A DNA stretch of 64,000 bases from Dillenia suffruticosa (Eukaryota; Streptophyta; Magnoliopsida; Dilleniales; Dilleniaceae), in the NCBI GenBank assembly GCA_033439265.1, contig JAVTVX010000027.1:6029001-6093000 (forward strand), in the 5' to 3' direction. Of the stretch, positions 50,288 through 62,524 are shown in pieces. The first letter of the stretch is position 1; each line of letters starts with the position of its first letter. Position numbers and translations under genes: made by a program. Under the pieces are notes generated by a model. The model was given only the letters and a program-made list of their open reading frames with translations, ran no database searches and was not told the origin of the DNA.

Positions 50288-50448
50288 TTTTTTTTATCAT
50301 CGGTATCCGGGTTTTACCTAACTAATCTAGTTTGATCATTATGAAACCCATTTTTTAGGGATTAGCTCTTCCAAATCCTTTTTTGTCATTCCCAAAGTTT
50401 GAACTCGAGACCTGTGGTTAAGGGGATAGATTGCCTGACTACTCAACC
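50288..50448 (-). repeat. SINE-like family S copy, best preserved head
   Basis: Minus strand: ttgagtagtcaggcaatc (A-box-like), then ggtctcgagttcaaact (B-box-like), then an A-rich spacer, a body ending accgatgataaaaa and an A run. It aligns with the copies at 11636-11790 and 56338-56490. Confidence 0.6.
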
Positions 50449-51184
50449 CAAAAAAAATTTGATTAATTTTGCATATTTGATGCATAGGTGGATTGAGTTT
50501 ATCTTCATGTACTAAGAGAAAATATTCTAAATAACAAAAATATTGTTCTTATATAAAGGATTTGCTTTACCCTGATCAGACCATAATCAATCAGGTCTAA
50601 CATTCACAAAGACAACCCGAGTGGTGGAGCTAGGGGAGGGGAAATTGTTTACCAAACCCTAATTGTAGACTATCATCCATACATACTTACTAATGGATAG
50701 TCGACCTAATGGATAGAGACATTAAATCGCTCAATCAAATATTAGATTTAAAACTTGGAAATAGAAAAGATTATATTAGAAAAGTTTTTTTTTTTAAATT
50801 AAGAACGACAATACTCAAATTGAATTAGTCAAAATATGATTTGAAATACTGATTGATAATACTAAAAAAAAAAAAAAAAAGTCTGTACATATATACTAGC
50901 CACTAGATTCTATTCTCAAGATTGCATACAAAAAGATCAACAAATATTGGCTGTGGTTTAAATATTATGTAGCATTAAGCATGCTATAGAAAATGCTTAC
51001 GTCAATTATGTAGCCAAATAAAGTGAGATTTAGACAAAATATCATTTAAAATTTTTTTAGCATTTAAGAAAAATTTTTGGAGGTTTTTGAGGGATCAATT
51101 GAGGAGATCATGTCTCGATAGATATGAATTGAAATTGAATAATTTTTTTCAAAAGAAATTATTGAAGCCATTTGAACGGTTACT

Positions 51185-51300
51185 GTTGCTCTGATACCAT
51201 ACCAGTCTGTCATTTCGTTTTGTCCAAGTGTTGATGGGTCCATTTGAGGTCCAACGTAAAAGATTTGAACAAAACTCCAGCATTTCGTCATCAAAAGCTT
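51185..51300 (-). mobile_element. Copia-type LTR relic with primer site
   Basis: On the minus strand TGGTATCAGAGC (around 51188-51200) is the initiator-methionine primer site used by plant Copia elements. It is preceded by sequence that could be the end of an LTR. No internal genes or second repeat are recognised nearby, so this is a fragment of an old element. Confidence 0.4.
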
Positions 51301-51504
51301 TTTATTCTATCAAAATGAGGGTATAAATGATGTTTTTCATTTTTCCTTTTTCCTTTTTCCTTTTTTTTTTCCTGTTTTATTGTTATATCACATATTTTGA
51401 TGTGAGAAAACCTAGGTCTTCGAACGTTGTATCACACAAATATCTGGTTAATCCTATAGTTGAGCCATGATACCCCTTAAATAAGGTCTCAAATTTGATC
51501 TTTC

Positions 51505-51665
51505 TTTTTTTTTTTTTTATATTATACCGATCGATATTCGAAATTATATTCAAAATAATTTACTCTGGGACTTACAGTAATCTATTTAAGAGAGTTACTC
51601 TCATAATGTAGTTTACTCCATATCTAAATTGCAAGTCGAACTCGAAATTTTAATTAAAAGATCTA
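51505..51665 (-). repeat. SINE-like family S copy
   Basis: Reverse copy beginning with a T run (the family's A tail), then ccgatcgatattcgaaatta and a head-like aagtcgaactcgaaatttt. It is diverged. Confidence 0.5.
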
Positions 51666-52609
51666 ACGCTATATCTCAATTTGGTCTCAAATTCAACTTT
51701 TGTGCATAGTAAAAAAAAGCGTCGGGAGAATTTTATCTCTTAACATCTAACCTGTCTCAAATTAGATTTAATCGAATAAAATATAATTATCATATTTTGA
51801 TGATAAAAAAAAAAACGAATTGAAGGTTATAGCCCGTAATCTCTCTCTCTCTATGGGCTTTAATTGTTTAAAAAATGACCCAATCCTGTCAAAAGAATGG
51901 GCTTCACTTGTGGGTCGAGACAAGATGGAAAAGATAGTAACCCACTCCATTTCGAGTCGATAAGTCTCTTGGATCATAGTAGAGTTAGGATCCACCGATA
52001 AATACTGATTTTAATAACAAAATACTAAATTTAATTTTAAGTTTAAAAAAAAAAAAAATCCTTAGAAGAAACAATCAAGTTCCGCAACTGTTCACCCGAA
52101 TTAGTCAAAATTTAAAATATCAATTATCATGTTAAAAAAAAAAAGGAAAAAGTAAAGGTTAGGAATTTGAATCTATATAACACCCAATATAAATATATTT
52201 TGATCAATTAATAAAATAAAATTTAAATCGATTCATATTATAAATTAATCAAATATGTCTGGTGCAAATTTAGTTAATTTGGCTTGGAATTCATTAAATT
52301 TATCTCACGTTATTTTTTTAGTATTAGAAGAAAAAAAAACTTTTAAATTAGCAGAAGGAAAAAAGAGTCTTTGATGTACAAAATGTATTAAAAAGGTGAA
52401 CTTCTTGCTATACATATAGTATTTTCCGTTATTATATAATTATCCTTCAAAATTAACTTTTATGCCATTTTATGTCGAGTAGAAGCAGGAAAAGTGACAA
52501 AATGGATGGGCTTGATTTTGAAGGAAAATTGGCCTCAATAGGTCGAAGGCTGGGCCGCCCATTACAGTATCAAAGCTGTTTAAGAAAGAAGTTGTCTCCG
52601 TGCCCTTTT

Positions 52610-52770
52610 TTTTTTAACATCATGATTCAAAATTTTAATTAATTTAATTCAAACAGTTGTCGAATTTAATTAAGAGATTAATTTTTTTATTATATATTTT
52701 TTATTTTCAAAATTGAAAATCAAAATTTTGATTAAAAAGGTCGAATGTCCTATCATTAGATTCGGTATTC
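52610..52770 (-). repeat. SINE-like family S copy, degraded
   Basis: Shares the aattcaaacagttgtcgaa-type body and the gagattaattttttt junction with other reverse copies. The ends are unclear. Confidence 0.35.
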
Positions 52771-55296
52771 GTTATTTTCTCCGTGCATTCTACCGACAAA
52801 AAGCATATACTCAAACATGGAGGGGGGAATGGACTGAAATATGATCCAAATATATAACATAAAATATTGATACTCCATTTATACTTTCTTTGGGAAAAAA
52901 AAATCTGCAACTTCTTGGAACTTTACAGATAATTCTAACTCGACAACCTTATTCAAAAACGGCATAAGCCAAACTACCATTCTCTTCCTATCCTTGAAAT
53001 GACTAAAACAACAATCCAATTGCACAAAGACAAATTGATATGTCATGGTATCTCTTAACGAGGAGCAAAATTAAATAATCTAATAAAATATTAAATCTTA
53101 GTTGTGATAGATACGAAGTTTGATAACTTTGAAAGACAAGAACGATTTTCACAAAAAGAAAAAAAAAAAGAAAAAAAAATCATAGTGTCATGTTAGTGAG
53201 TGTCAATGTCAGTGAATAAAAAAAAGAATGTTTCGGACTAATCAAAATCAACTTGATAATTAGTAAAAAGTTAATGTTTAAAAAAAATAAAAGAAAGTTT
53301 GCACAACAAGGTCGTCGTAGGGCTCTTGTCGTGTCTCGGGTGACCTAAGGCTTTAATCGCGGTGTCTTTGGTGTTTATTATCGTCATGGCGTTGACAGAA
53401 TGCTCTCTCTCTCTCTCACTTTTGAAGTTGCGAAGACTTAAGAATTTAAATGATGTTGGTTGTTTGCTTTAGGACTCTTTCTGTTATGCTTCTTCCTAAT
53501 GAGAATTATTCTAACTCAACTTTTACAGGGAAAATATTATTTAAATGTGCTGGTTTTGAGCTTTGGCGCTTGTGATTTTTCTTTTTTTCACATCACCAAA
53601 CGGGTCTAGTCTTGGGATTTGTTGGTGGTGTCTGTTTCATATTAGTAATTAATCAACTTTTGATGCCGCCCCAAGATTGTTATCATCCTCTAATTTTATC
53701 TTTCCCTTTTTGTGAATCATTCAAAGCTCATAAAAGTTGGTATGTGGTTAGAAAACTTAGTTCTCTTTCTTAGAAATTATTCACCTCAAAGAAAAAAATT
53801 TACCCTTTTCATCTAAATTATTTTGTTACCCAAGAAATAAAGACCTAAATTTGTTTTTCATATTATAATTATATTCACCTATTTTGCTTTAAACCAATTT
53901 CACCGATTATAGCTAGTAAGAGAATCTGTGTATTGGTCATTTTTTTTTATTACATAAAAATTTGAATCTTGAATTTCAGGATTAGAGAAGAGAGATTATA
54001 ACCACCCATGGAGACGTGTATTGGTCTATCTTAAAATTAAGAAATTTTGAATTCAATTCTTGCCTATAAAATTTTTCATACCTCTGTATTTTTCATTTTT
54101 CTAATCCCGTTCCCTTGTAATAAAAGAAAAATTAAATTCACCGGTCATAGCATATTTTTTTAATTCCATCGTGGTAGACAGATATTAAAATATTATGTAC
54201 AGTACATAAGAGTAAATTAATAAAAACTAATTTCTATTTTTTTTTCTAAATTTCAGAAGACTTTATTTATTTGCTAGTTCGAGCCAACAAAATTGCGAGC
54301 AAAATCTTACTCACACTCTAAATTTTGAATTCACCTCACCTGCTTCTCAGATTGATCGAAAAATATTTTCCCCTTATTAAGGTAATTCTATAAGATAAAT
54401 GCACGTCAATCCCTAATAATTTTTTTGATTATCTAGGTTGCTTCCATAGTCCCCGAATCATTTGCCTTGGATTATTTTAAGTATGAACTTGGTTGGAAAA
54501 AAGATAGGCATGCATGATGATTCAACTTTAAAAAGAGCAAAATCTAGGTAGCAGGCATGTTCAAGTTCAATCAGCTGCCACACATTTGACCTTATGCATT
54601 TGAGAGCTTAGTGCCTGGTATGAACTTCCATTATTGTCTTGCCTTTCTACTCTAATTGATGTCATTGCTTACCCCACCAATTCGTTTTATTAATCCACAA
54701 CTTTTTGAATAATTAGAGATAACTTTCTTGGTCATTGCACTGTTGCCAAGGCCTGACATTTTTCCTTCAACAACACTTCTCTGTTGAAGGGTCACTAAAA
54801 TAGCAATATCCCTAAGGCTCCCTTTGTTTTATAAAAAATGACTCTGGGGAAAAAAAATCCGGGTTTTATTTTATTTGATTGTTGCAAGATTTCTTGATGA
54901 ACCAAAAATATTTTCTGGTATTATTTTCTAAGAAAGTGTTATTAAGGAAAAGCCTCAACTAAACAATATATATATTTTCTCAGCATGATGAAACTTTTTT
55001 TTAATTATTATTTTGAAATAAACGGAGTCGAAGTATTCTTTGTATAAAGGTGTTTACAATTGCCTTGATTACAGAACTTTTTGAAAACCTTATCAGGGTT
55101 TGGTCAAATTAATATAGTTATGTCATGAAATGGCGCCTGCCATTGAACTTCTTTCATGTGAACAAGTGACCTAAAGTGCATAATGTTACATTTGCCATGC
55201 TCTCCAGGTTAGGTGTTAATGGAGCGGGGACTATACCAGTGCAAGACATCTACTATTATATAGTTTTCTCTAAAAGAAAAGCAATTCCTATACTAA

Positions 55297-55337
<41 letters not shown>

Positions 55338-56337
55338 GCATCATCTTTCCTGTGTTTGTATTGTAGCTGTTTGGGTGAGAATCACAGGAACATATGCTTA
55401 TGATCATTAGCTAATTCTTACTTTTGTACCGTCAGGAGTTCAAATTGGCCATTGCCTATGAATTTCAGATCTAAAATATGACACCCTTAAATTAATTTAT
55501 TTTGTAATTGTACTGCATCAATATTTTTGATGTGTGATTTGATTCAGAAGATGAACTAAACTATTGCATAAAATGACATTCGTTTAAAAATAAATAAATA
55601 AAAATTAATCGATCAAAATATGTCATAGATCTTAAACAGCTGAATGAAAGGAATAGCATTTTGTAATGGAATATTCTTTTATTGTACCTCAAATTTATCA
55701 TGTTAATAAATCTTGACTCCATGGTCCATGGTTAGAGTACCAACACGGGATGCACACTGTTACTTCTAAACAAAATTTTAGATTTAAATTTTATATATAT
55801 ATATAAAAAAGACATCGATAGAATTTTGACTCTTTAAAAATCTTACTCAACTCAAACAAAATTTAATTAAAACTAATATAATTATCGAATACGAATGATT
55901 TAAAAAAATTATAAAGGATAACTTCATCTAAGGATTTTGGGTGGCATTAATTCTCAAAAAAGAAAAGGAAAAAGGTTGTCTTAATCGGTAAGCTTGACCC
56001 ACATAATATTAAAATTAAAATTTCTTATAGAACAGAATTATTGATGGACCGTGCAATTTCCACAAGGACAGCTTAAAAACAACTACTTTTCTGAGTCTTC
56101 AAATGGAAGTCAACCAAATTCCAATAAATATATATATTAGATAGGCCAACCCTAACAAAAATCAAACAAAAGTCAAGAAGAAAGCTAGTTGGCCCGGCCT
56201 TGATCCAATGTATACGAACCACGAGTAAAGAGGAGGTAAAAAAGTTATTTCATCGAATTGCCATCTACCCAAATTGTGAAAGCGAAAGAAAGTAAGATTT
56301 GCATCTACATAGAAAGAGGAGAAATGATTTTTTTAGA
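52771..56337. other. Intergenic stretch, no recognised gene
   Basis: AT-rich unique DNA with a CT microsatellite at 55305-55335 and a 9-bp-stem hairpin at about 54763-54789 (ccttcaaca ... tgttgaagg). No coding similarity is seen. Confidence 0.45.
55305..55335. repeat. CT microsatellite
   Basis: About 15 CT units after a C run. Confidence 0.85.
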
Positions 56338-56490
56338 TTGAATGGTCAGTCATTCTATTCTCTTAATTAAAAATCTCGTTTGAGAATGATAAAAAAAAAT
56401 TTAGGAGAACAAATCATTTAAATGAGTTTTACAGTATTCGAATCGAATTAATTAAGTAAAACTCAGATATTGATGGTGAAAAAAAAAAGA
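56338..56490 (+). repeat. SINE-like family S copy, forward
   Basis: Begins ttgaatggtcagtcattc (A-box-like). It has aatctcgtttgagaatgat near the B-box position, the body tattcgaatcgaattaatta, and ends gatattgatggtg plus an A run. The forward copy makes the family's polarity clear. Confidence 0.6.
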
Positions 56491-56706
56491 GAATGAAAGG
56501 TTTTTTTTTCCTAGGAAGGCAACGCCCGAAAACAAGCGATACATACAAACATCTTGAATGCAACCCGTTGTTACTTGCACGTAATTACATGTAAATTATG
56601 GATAATTTTCATGAAATGTGAATAGCGAGCGTAGTGGCATAAACATCTTTATTTTGAAAGTGTAACTCATGTAACAGTGGAGCAATGAGATACAAATTAC
56701 ATTGGT

Positions 56707-56879
56707 CTGGTAGAAGCGCTCGTAGAGATAGGACGTGATCACATGATTATTCGAATAAAATTTTCATAGCTGGTGGAAGAGCTCAAAGAAATAAGACGTG
56801 TTCACACGGCTGCTTGAAAAAAGATTTTCAAAAGTGACAGAAACACTCAAAGAAATAGGGCGTGATCACGTGACTATCA
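56707..56879 (+). repeat. Three-copy, 63-bp minisatellite with an ACGTGATCACGTG core
   Basis: Diverged units start near 56707, 56770 and 56833. Each has gctc-aagaaata followed by gacgtgatcacatg, gacgtgttcacacg or gcgtgatcacgtga. The third unit holds the perfect palindrome CGTGATCACG with ACGTG-like halves. No gene lies within 5 kb. Confidence 0.75.
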
Positions 56880-57529
56880 CCTTAGGGGAGTTCCCTCTCT
56901 TCTCTCTTTCCTTCTATTTGTCTTACTTTTATGTGTTGAGTATCTTCAAAAAAATATAAAAATAAAAATAAAAAGTAAAATTAAATAAAAAGTTCTGGTT
57001 TCGATTCTTATTTTGCATAGTTGCTGTAATTATTCTAAAGAATGTGCTGAGTTCCTCTGCTTTCTTACTCTTTACGTACATTGGGAATAATGTAGAGTTG
57101 AGAATATTTGATTGCCAAAAAGAAAATGGCCTCAAGTTAGTGAGATATACTCAAGGTTTATTATTCATTATGTATGCTTGATTTGAACTAAATTATGTGA
57201 TAGATAATTGATATTAGTGATTATTATGGTGCATGATCAACAATTCATCTTTTAATGGTTAAATTAAGAGATAAAATAACTTGATTTGACACAAAATCTA
57301 CCTAAAGTGAGGATTGGACCTTATAAAACAACACATCTTTTGTTCTCTCAATTTTTTATTTTTTTTTTTTAACATAGAGCACATGAAATATGAACATAAA
57401 CATAAAGCACATGATATGCAAATATCACACTAATATAAGTCACAAAAAAATCTTGTGGTGGCGCACGATGCTCATATTATTTCCTCTCGCTTCTCACCTT
57501 CCTTTTGAATTAGTTTAATTTGTTAAGAG

Positions 57530-59130
57530 TATCCAAAAATTTATAGATTTAGTGATAAAATTTTAATTAAAATTTTGATTTTAAATCTTGAAAATAGAAA
57601 AATCACTACAAAGACAATACGATTTTAGTCACGGATTTTCGCGACGGAAAAAATTCGTCGCTATTTTGCGATAGATTTATCGACGAAAAAGTTTTTCGTC
57701 GCTAATTTGCCACAAAATTTGCAACGAAAAGGAAGTCGTGGCTAAATTAGCGACGGACACATCATTCGTAGCAAAATTCGTCGCTAATTAATGACGAAAA
57801 AATTTTCGTGGCTAAATTCGTCGCCAATTGGGAAAAAAAAAATTTTCGTTACAAATTTCGTCGCTAAATATGGCAAATTTTGCCGCGGATTTAAAATTCA
57901 TCGCAAAATTTAATCTTTTTCGCAAAATTTAATCTTTTTTTAATAGAATTTTATATTTTTCTTTTTCTTTTTATTTTATTAATATGTAATATTTAAGTTA
58001 AAAATTAATTTAGCAACGGATTTGTTTTCTGTCGCTAAATGAAAATCTCAATCCGTCTAGGTCTTTTATATATAATTGAATAAAATATATCCGGTAATTT
58101 AGCGACGGATTAAAATCCGTCCCTGAATTTAATCTTTTTTTAATTAGAATTTTATTTTATTTTTATTTTATTTTAATAAAATTCAGCGACGGATTCCGTC
58201 CCTGAATTTAATCTTTTTTTAATTAGAATTTTATTTTATTTTTATTTTATTTTAATAATTTCAGCGACGGATTCCAAATCCGTCGCTGAATTTTATATTC
58301 TTTTAATTATCATTTTATTTTATTTTTATTTTATTTTATTAATTTATATTAACAAATCATATTATTATTTTATAATATTTTAATTTACATTTTATTTTAT
58401 TATATTATATTTTATTTTTTAGAAGAATAATGTTATTTAATTCTTAAAAAAACCATATATTTTATTTTATTTAAATTATATATATATTTTAATTAATTTT
58501 TTTTTTACTTTTTTTGTTTGATTTAATATTTTTTATTATTGTATAGGTAATTTGATTTTATTTATATTATTTTATTCAATAATATAAATTTTTTAATTAA
58601 ATATTAATGCTCGCGCGGGCACTGGCGCATGCACGCACGGGCGCCTGCCTGGGGAATTTAACGACACATAATTTTTGTCACTAATTTAGGGGAAAACAAA
58701 CCCGTCAAAAAATTATCCGTCGTTGAATTAGCGACGCAAATCCGTCGCTGATTCCGCCCATGCGCCAGAAAAACCACGTGCCCACCCACCCCAGAACCAA
58801 CCTGCAACCGGCCTGCCCTGCTCGCCCGAGCCAGCACCCCCACCTACCCGCAAATTTAGTGACGAAAACTTATTTGTCGCTAAATTTAGCGACGGATTCC
58901 AGATTTTCGTCGTTAAATTTAGCAACGGATTTCTAATTTTTGTCGTTAAATTTTTGCGACGCGTTATTAGCGACGAAAAATTTTTCGTCGTTAAATCCGT
59001 CGTTAAATTTGTGGTTAAAAGGTTGTTTTTTTATAGTGAATAACTGTCAGGATAATTAGTCTCTTAATTGGATCTATAATTATTTAAATTAATTTAATCA
59101 GATTTTTAAATATCGATAGTGAAATAAAAA
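57530..59130 (+). repeat. SINE-like family S copy split by CACTA C4
   Basis: 57530-57603 and 59042-59130 together follow the family body (attttgattttaaatctt, then ttagtctcttaattggatct, ending tatcgatagtgaaataaaa). The transposon sits between the two halves. Confidence 0.6.
57604..59038 (+). mobile_element. Non-autonomous CACTA transposon C4
   Basis: Starts CACTACAAAGACAATACG, ends GTTTTTTTATAGTG and has the target duplication AAT (57601-57603 and 59039-59041). Its left half is the reverse of the right half of C2, its right end resembles that of C1 and C3, and it keeps a remnant of the GC-rich block (about 58606-58655). Its 1435 bp carry no transposase. Both termini deviate slightly from C1-C3, so it may be older. 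Confidence 0.92.
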
Positions 59131-59590
59131 AATTATTAAAAGTAGTTTCCTAAGGCATTTGAGTCACATTATTGGCCGTGTATTCGTCAATCCATGATCT
59201 CTCTACGCCCTGACTTAAATTAAATAATTGATAATTCGACTAAAGAACTTCATCAGTGAATTAGTGGGCACGGGCACCCATCTCAAATCTCTTTAAAAGC
59301 ATTTTAAGTTAATTATATTAATGCCCTTGAGTTACTGCAAAGCCATGTTAAACAAAGCTAAGTTGATTTTGAAATTCATAGGATTCCATAATTACGTACG
59401 AGGGAAGAAATTGTTTGCCGTACTTCATTATCCTCATCTTCTTGGGCTATAATCATACAAGTCAGTTACCATATTATAATAAGACCGATGATTTGACTCA
59501 TCAATTATTTCTCCCGGTACTAAAATGATTTGGTCGATCCTTATTATTTTTTTTTATCCTAATATCTAAAATTCTGATATTTAAAATTTT

Positions 59591-59680
59591 AATTAATTTA
59601 ATTTAAATATATAAAATTAAAATTAATTTAATTTAAATATATAAAATTAAAATTAATTTAATTTAAATATACATAAAAAT
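59591..59680. repeat. 30-bp AT tandem repeat, three copies
   Basis: Unit aattaatttaatttaaatat followed by ataaaattaa. The first two copies are identical and the third diverges at its end. Confidence 0.9.
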
Positions 59681-59771
59681 CTGATTTAATATTTTATTCT
59701 ATTAAATCATCCAGATCACCCGATCCTTATTATTTATCGTGCTCACACCACTTTTGATGCTCCCTTTGACG

Positions 59772-59775
<4 letters not shown>

Positions 59776-59814
<39 letters not shown>
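59776..59814. repeat. CT microsatellite
   Basis: About 19 CT units. Confidence 0.9.
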
Positions 59815-59817
<3 letters not shown>

Positions 59818-62524
59818 GATACTCGATGACAATAGACAAAGTATTCTTTTTCAGGTTCGCTTTAACCCATTAGTGAATCTATGCACATCTTTTCTTTATG
59901 GTTTTGGAAATTACCCTTTACTGAATTTCTTCTTTTTGAAAGATAATGAGAAACCATTACACTTTCCTCAAAAATAAGCCATATTTAAAGAACAGCTCAT
60001 TTTATTTATGGATTATCTGAATTTTTTTTTTTTATTATACAAAAATTTAAACCCTAAATCTCAGTTTGAGAAGAAGGATTATGATAATTATCTAAGTTTT
60101 GCTAAATAGTGAATAGTGCAAAACAGTTGGTTCCAAATATGCATTGCATGGTTATTTATTTGCTATATTGGCATGCTTGGAAAACATCAACTTCATTCAA
60201 TATATTCTATCTTATTTTATTTTATTTTATCTATAATATGTTTTATTAAAATAAAAATAAATGTTTAAAAATATCGAGTTTTATAAATAAAAACTAAATT
60301 TTTTATAAAAATAAAATTATTATCGTAAGAAAAATTTTTTTGTCTTAGAAATCTTATTTATTCTCAATTTAATATTTTTTATGATTATTTATGCTAAAAA
60401 ATGTCATGTAACATTCTCCCCGTGATAGATATATTCTTCCTTATATATATATATATATATATATACTAGGTTATTTCCGGGGCATGCTTTTGACTAATCG
60501 TACTTGCAGCTTGGCCAATTTCAAATAAGTTGTGAGTAGGAAATTTTTTTTTTTTTTTTGAAAAGCAATTTCATGGAAAAAAAATTATTTATTACTATCG
60601 TGTTGGAAAAACTACTATTATATTTTATTGACTTATGACTCTCAAATTTATTTTCCATACTTCAGAAACTTATTTTCCAATTTTCTTTTCGTTGTTTAAT
60701 GTTAATTAATAGTGTTTATTAACTCGGATATTTTATCGACAAGCAACACACGAAAAAAATAATAATAAACAAACAACTACTCTTTCCTCTCCTATACTTA
60801 AAAACCAAGTACATAATGGTTTACCACCAAGTTAAACCTTTTTTTTCTTTTTTTTTTCTTTTTTTTTCTTATATATGAAAATTTAAAACTCGAGATCTAT
60901 TAAAAAAAAATAATATCAGTTGATTTATAAGTTATTGATTTCTTTTCTTTTTCTTATTCTACATAATTGTAAGATTAACTAGACAATAAATGTAGTTTTC
61001 TACATATTTATAAAACCCCCAATCCTAATTCAAGAGATTTCATTTTAGAATTTTTTGATACAATCTCAATTTTTTTTTTTAAATTAAATCGATTAAATCA
61101 ACTTTAGTTGATGCTCATAAAGCTGAGTTTACCAGTAATATCTAGCCAATATCCTGTCCCATGTGATATATGTGAATAGAAAAAATAGAAAAAAAAAATA
61201 CCATAGAAATGGGAAAACACATGAGAAATGTGCCATGTGGAATTCAATCAGATATCAAATGGGACCTCGTATCCACAATTCCAACAGCAAGTGGATCTTG
61301 CTGTCTTATAATGCCAGAAAATTGCTTCTTAAAGTTGCAGACATAAAATCCCCATAAATGAGACCTCCCCCAACCCTAATCTTGTTCTTCTGCACCTTGC
61401 TAATTACATACTTGGCATCGAACTCCTTATCAAGAATCTCGAAATCAAGAAATACGTTAATGTACTATCAAAAAATTCTGAATTTGCTCTAATAATAATA
61501 ATAATAATAAAGATAATCTTTTATCCAAATTATAGTTAAGATGGGACCAAGTGATCAAGGGAAACTTTGATTTCCATATACTAATTTTGAATTGACACTA
61601 GGTGGACTTGATAAGATATGTACTTTAAAAGGGTCTAATTTAATTTGTGAATTTGCAGACATGAAGATAAAAATAAAGGGAAGCAGCCACTCTTGGATGC
61701 CCGACATTGCTAGAGCCGAGCAAGTTGTTGCCAAAACGTCAAAGCGACTTTATGCAACCCCCACCTTTTTCTAAACTCACCACAATGCCTTCTTCATGGA
61801 GGCTTCATTGAGAAAGAACCTTTTTTGTTGGGAAATGCTCGGCTGCTGCAACCTTGCAACCCCTAATTGGTCAATTCTCTTCCTTTAAAAGAGAGAAAAG
61901 AAACCTTTGTTAGGATCCAATTAGGGCCTGCGTAATGCTCAGGTCTGACACAATTAATTTTTTATGAAAGAAAAGGTACGCCCGAAGGGGTACATTTGAT
62001 GAATTTTGTTTTATATAGTATAAATAAAAATACTAATAGACTAGTGGAAAATTGGACAATGCATTTTAGATGAAAGCCTGCACATGAAATTAGTTTTGTC
62101 ACCAAAAAATATAAATATAACAAAGCAAAAAAAAAGCATAACATATATAATTAACTCAATTCGCCGTATTAAAAAAATAAAAATTCTAAGTGAGTTTAAG
62201 ACAAATAAAATCCAAGAAATCGAACAAGATACAAGAGTGATTCACATGCCAAAAGCTCTCAAAGATTCTACAAACCTAGTTAGCAACAAATAAAATTAAA
62301 AAAAAAAAATTGATCAAGAAATTCTCCATAAATCATCATAGAATTAATTGAATTCGACATAATGGATAAAGATCTGCGTACTCCAAGTGATAAAAGAAGA
62401 AATCAAACAAATTTCCAAGAGTGAATATTAAAAAGTTTTTTTTTTTTTGGTGAGATAATGAAAAATGACATGAAATTTTTCCTAATGATGAAAGAAAAAT
62501 ATACACCACACCCCCATGATTTGC

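Larger units (their letters stand above)
59131..62524. other. Intergenic stretch 3' of the MYB gene, no recognised gene
   Basis: Holds a 30-bp tandem repeat (59591-59680), a CT microsatellite (59776-59814) and several T and A runs. The open frame at 61592-61774 matches nothing known. The MYB 3' UTR presumably occupies the right end of this region. Confidence 0.5.
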
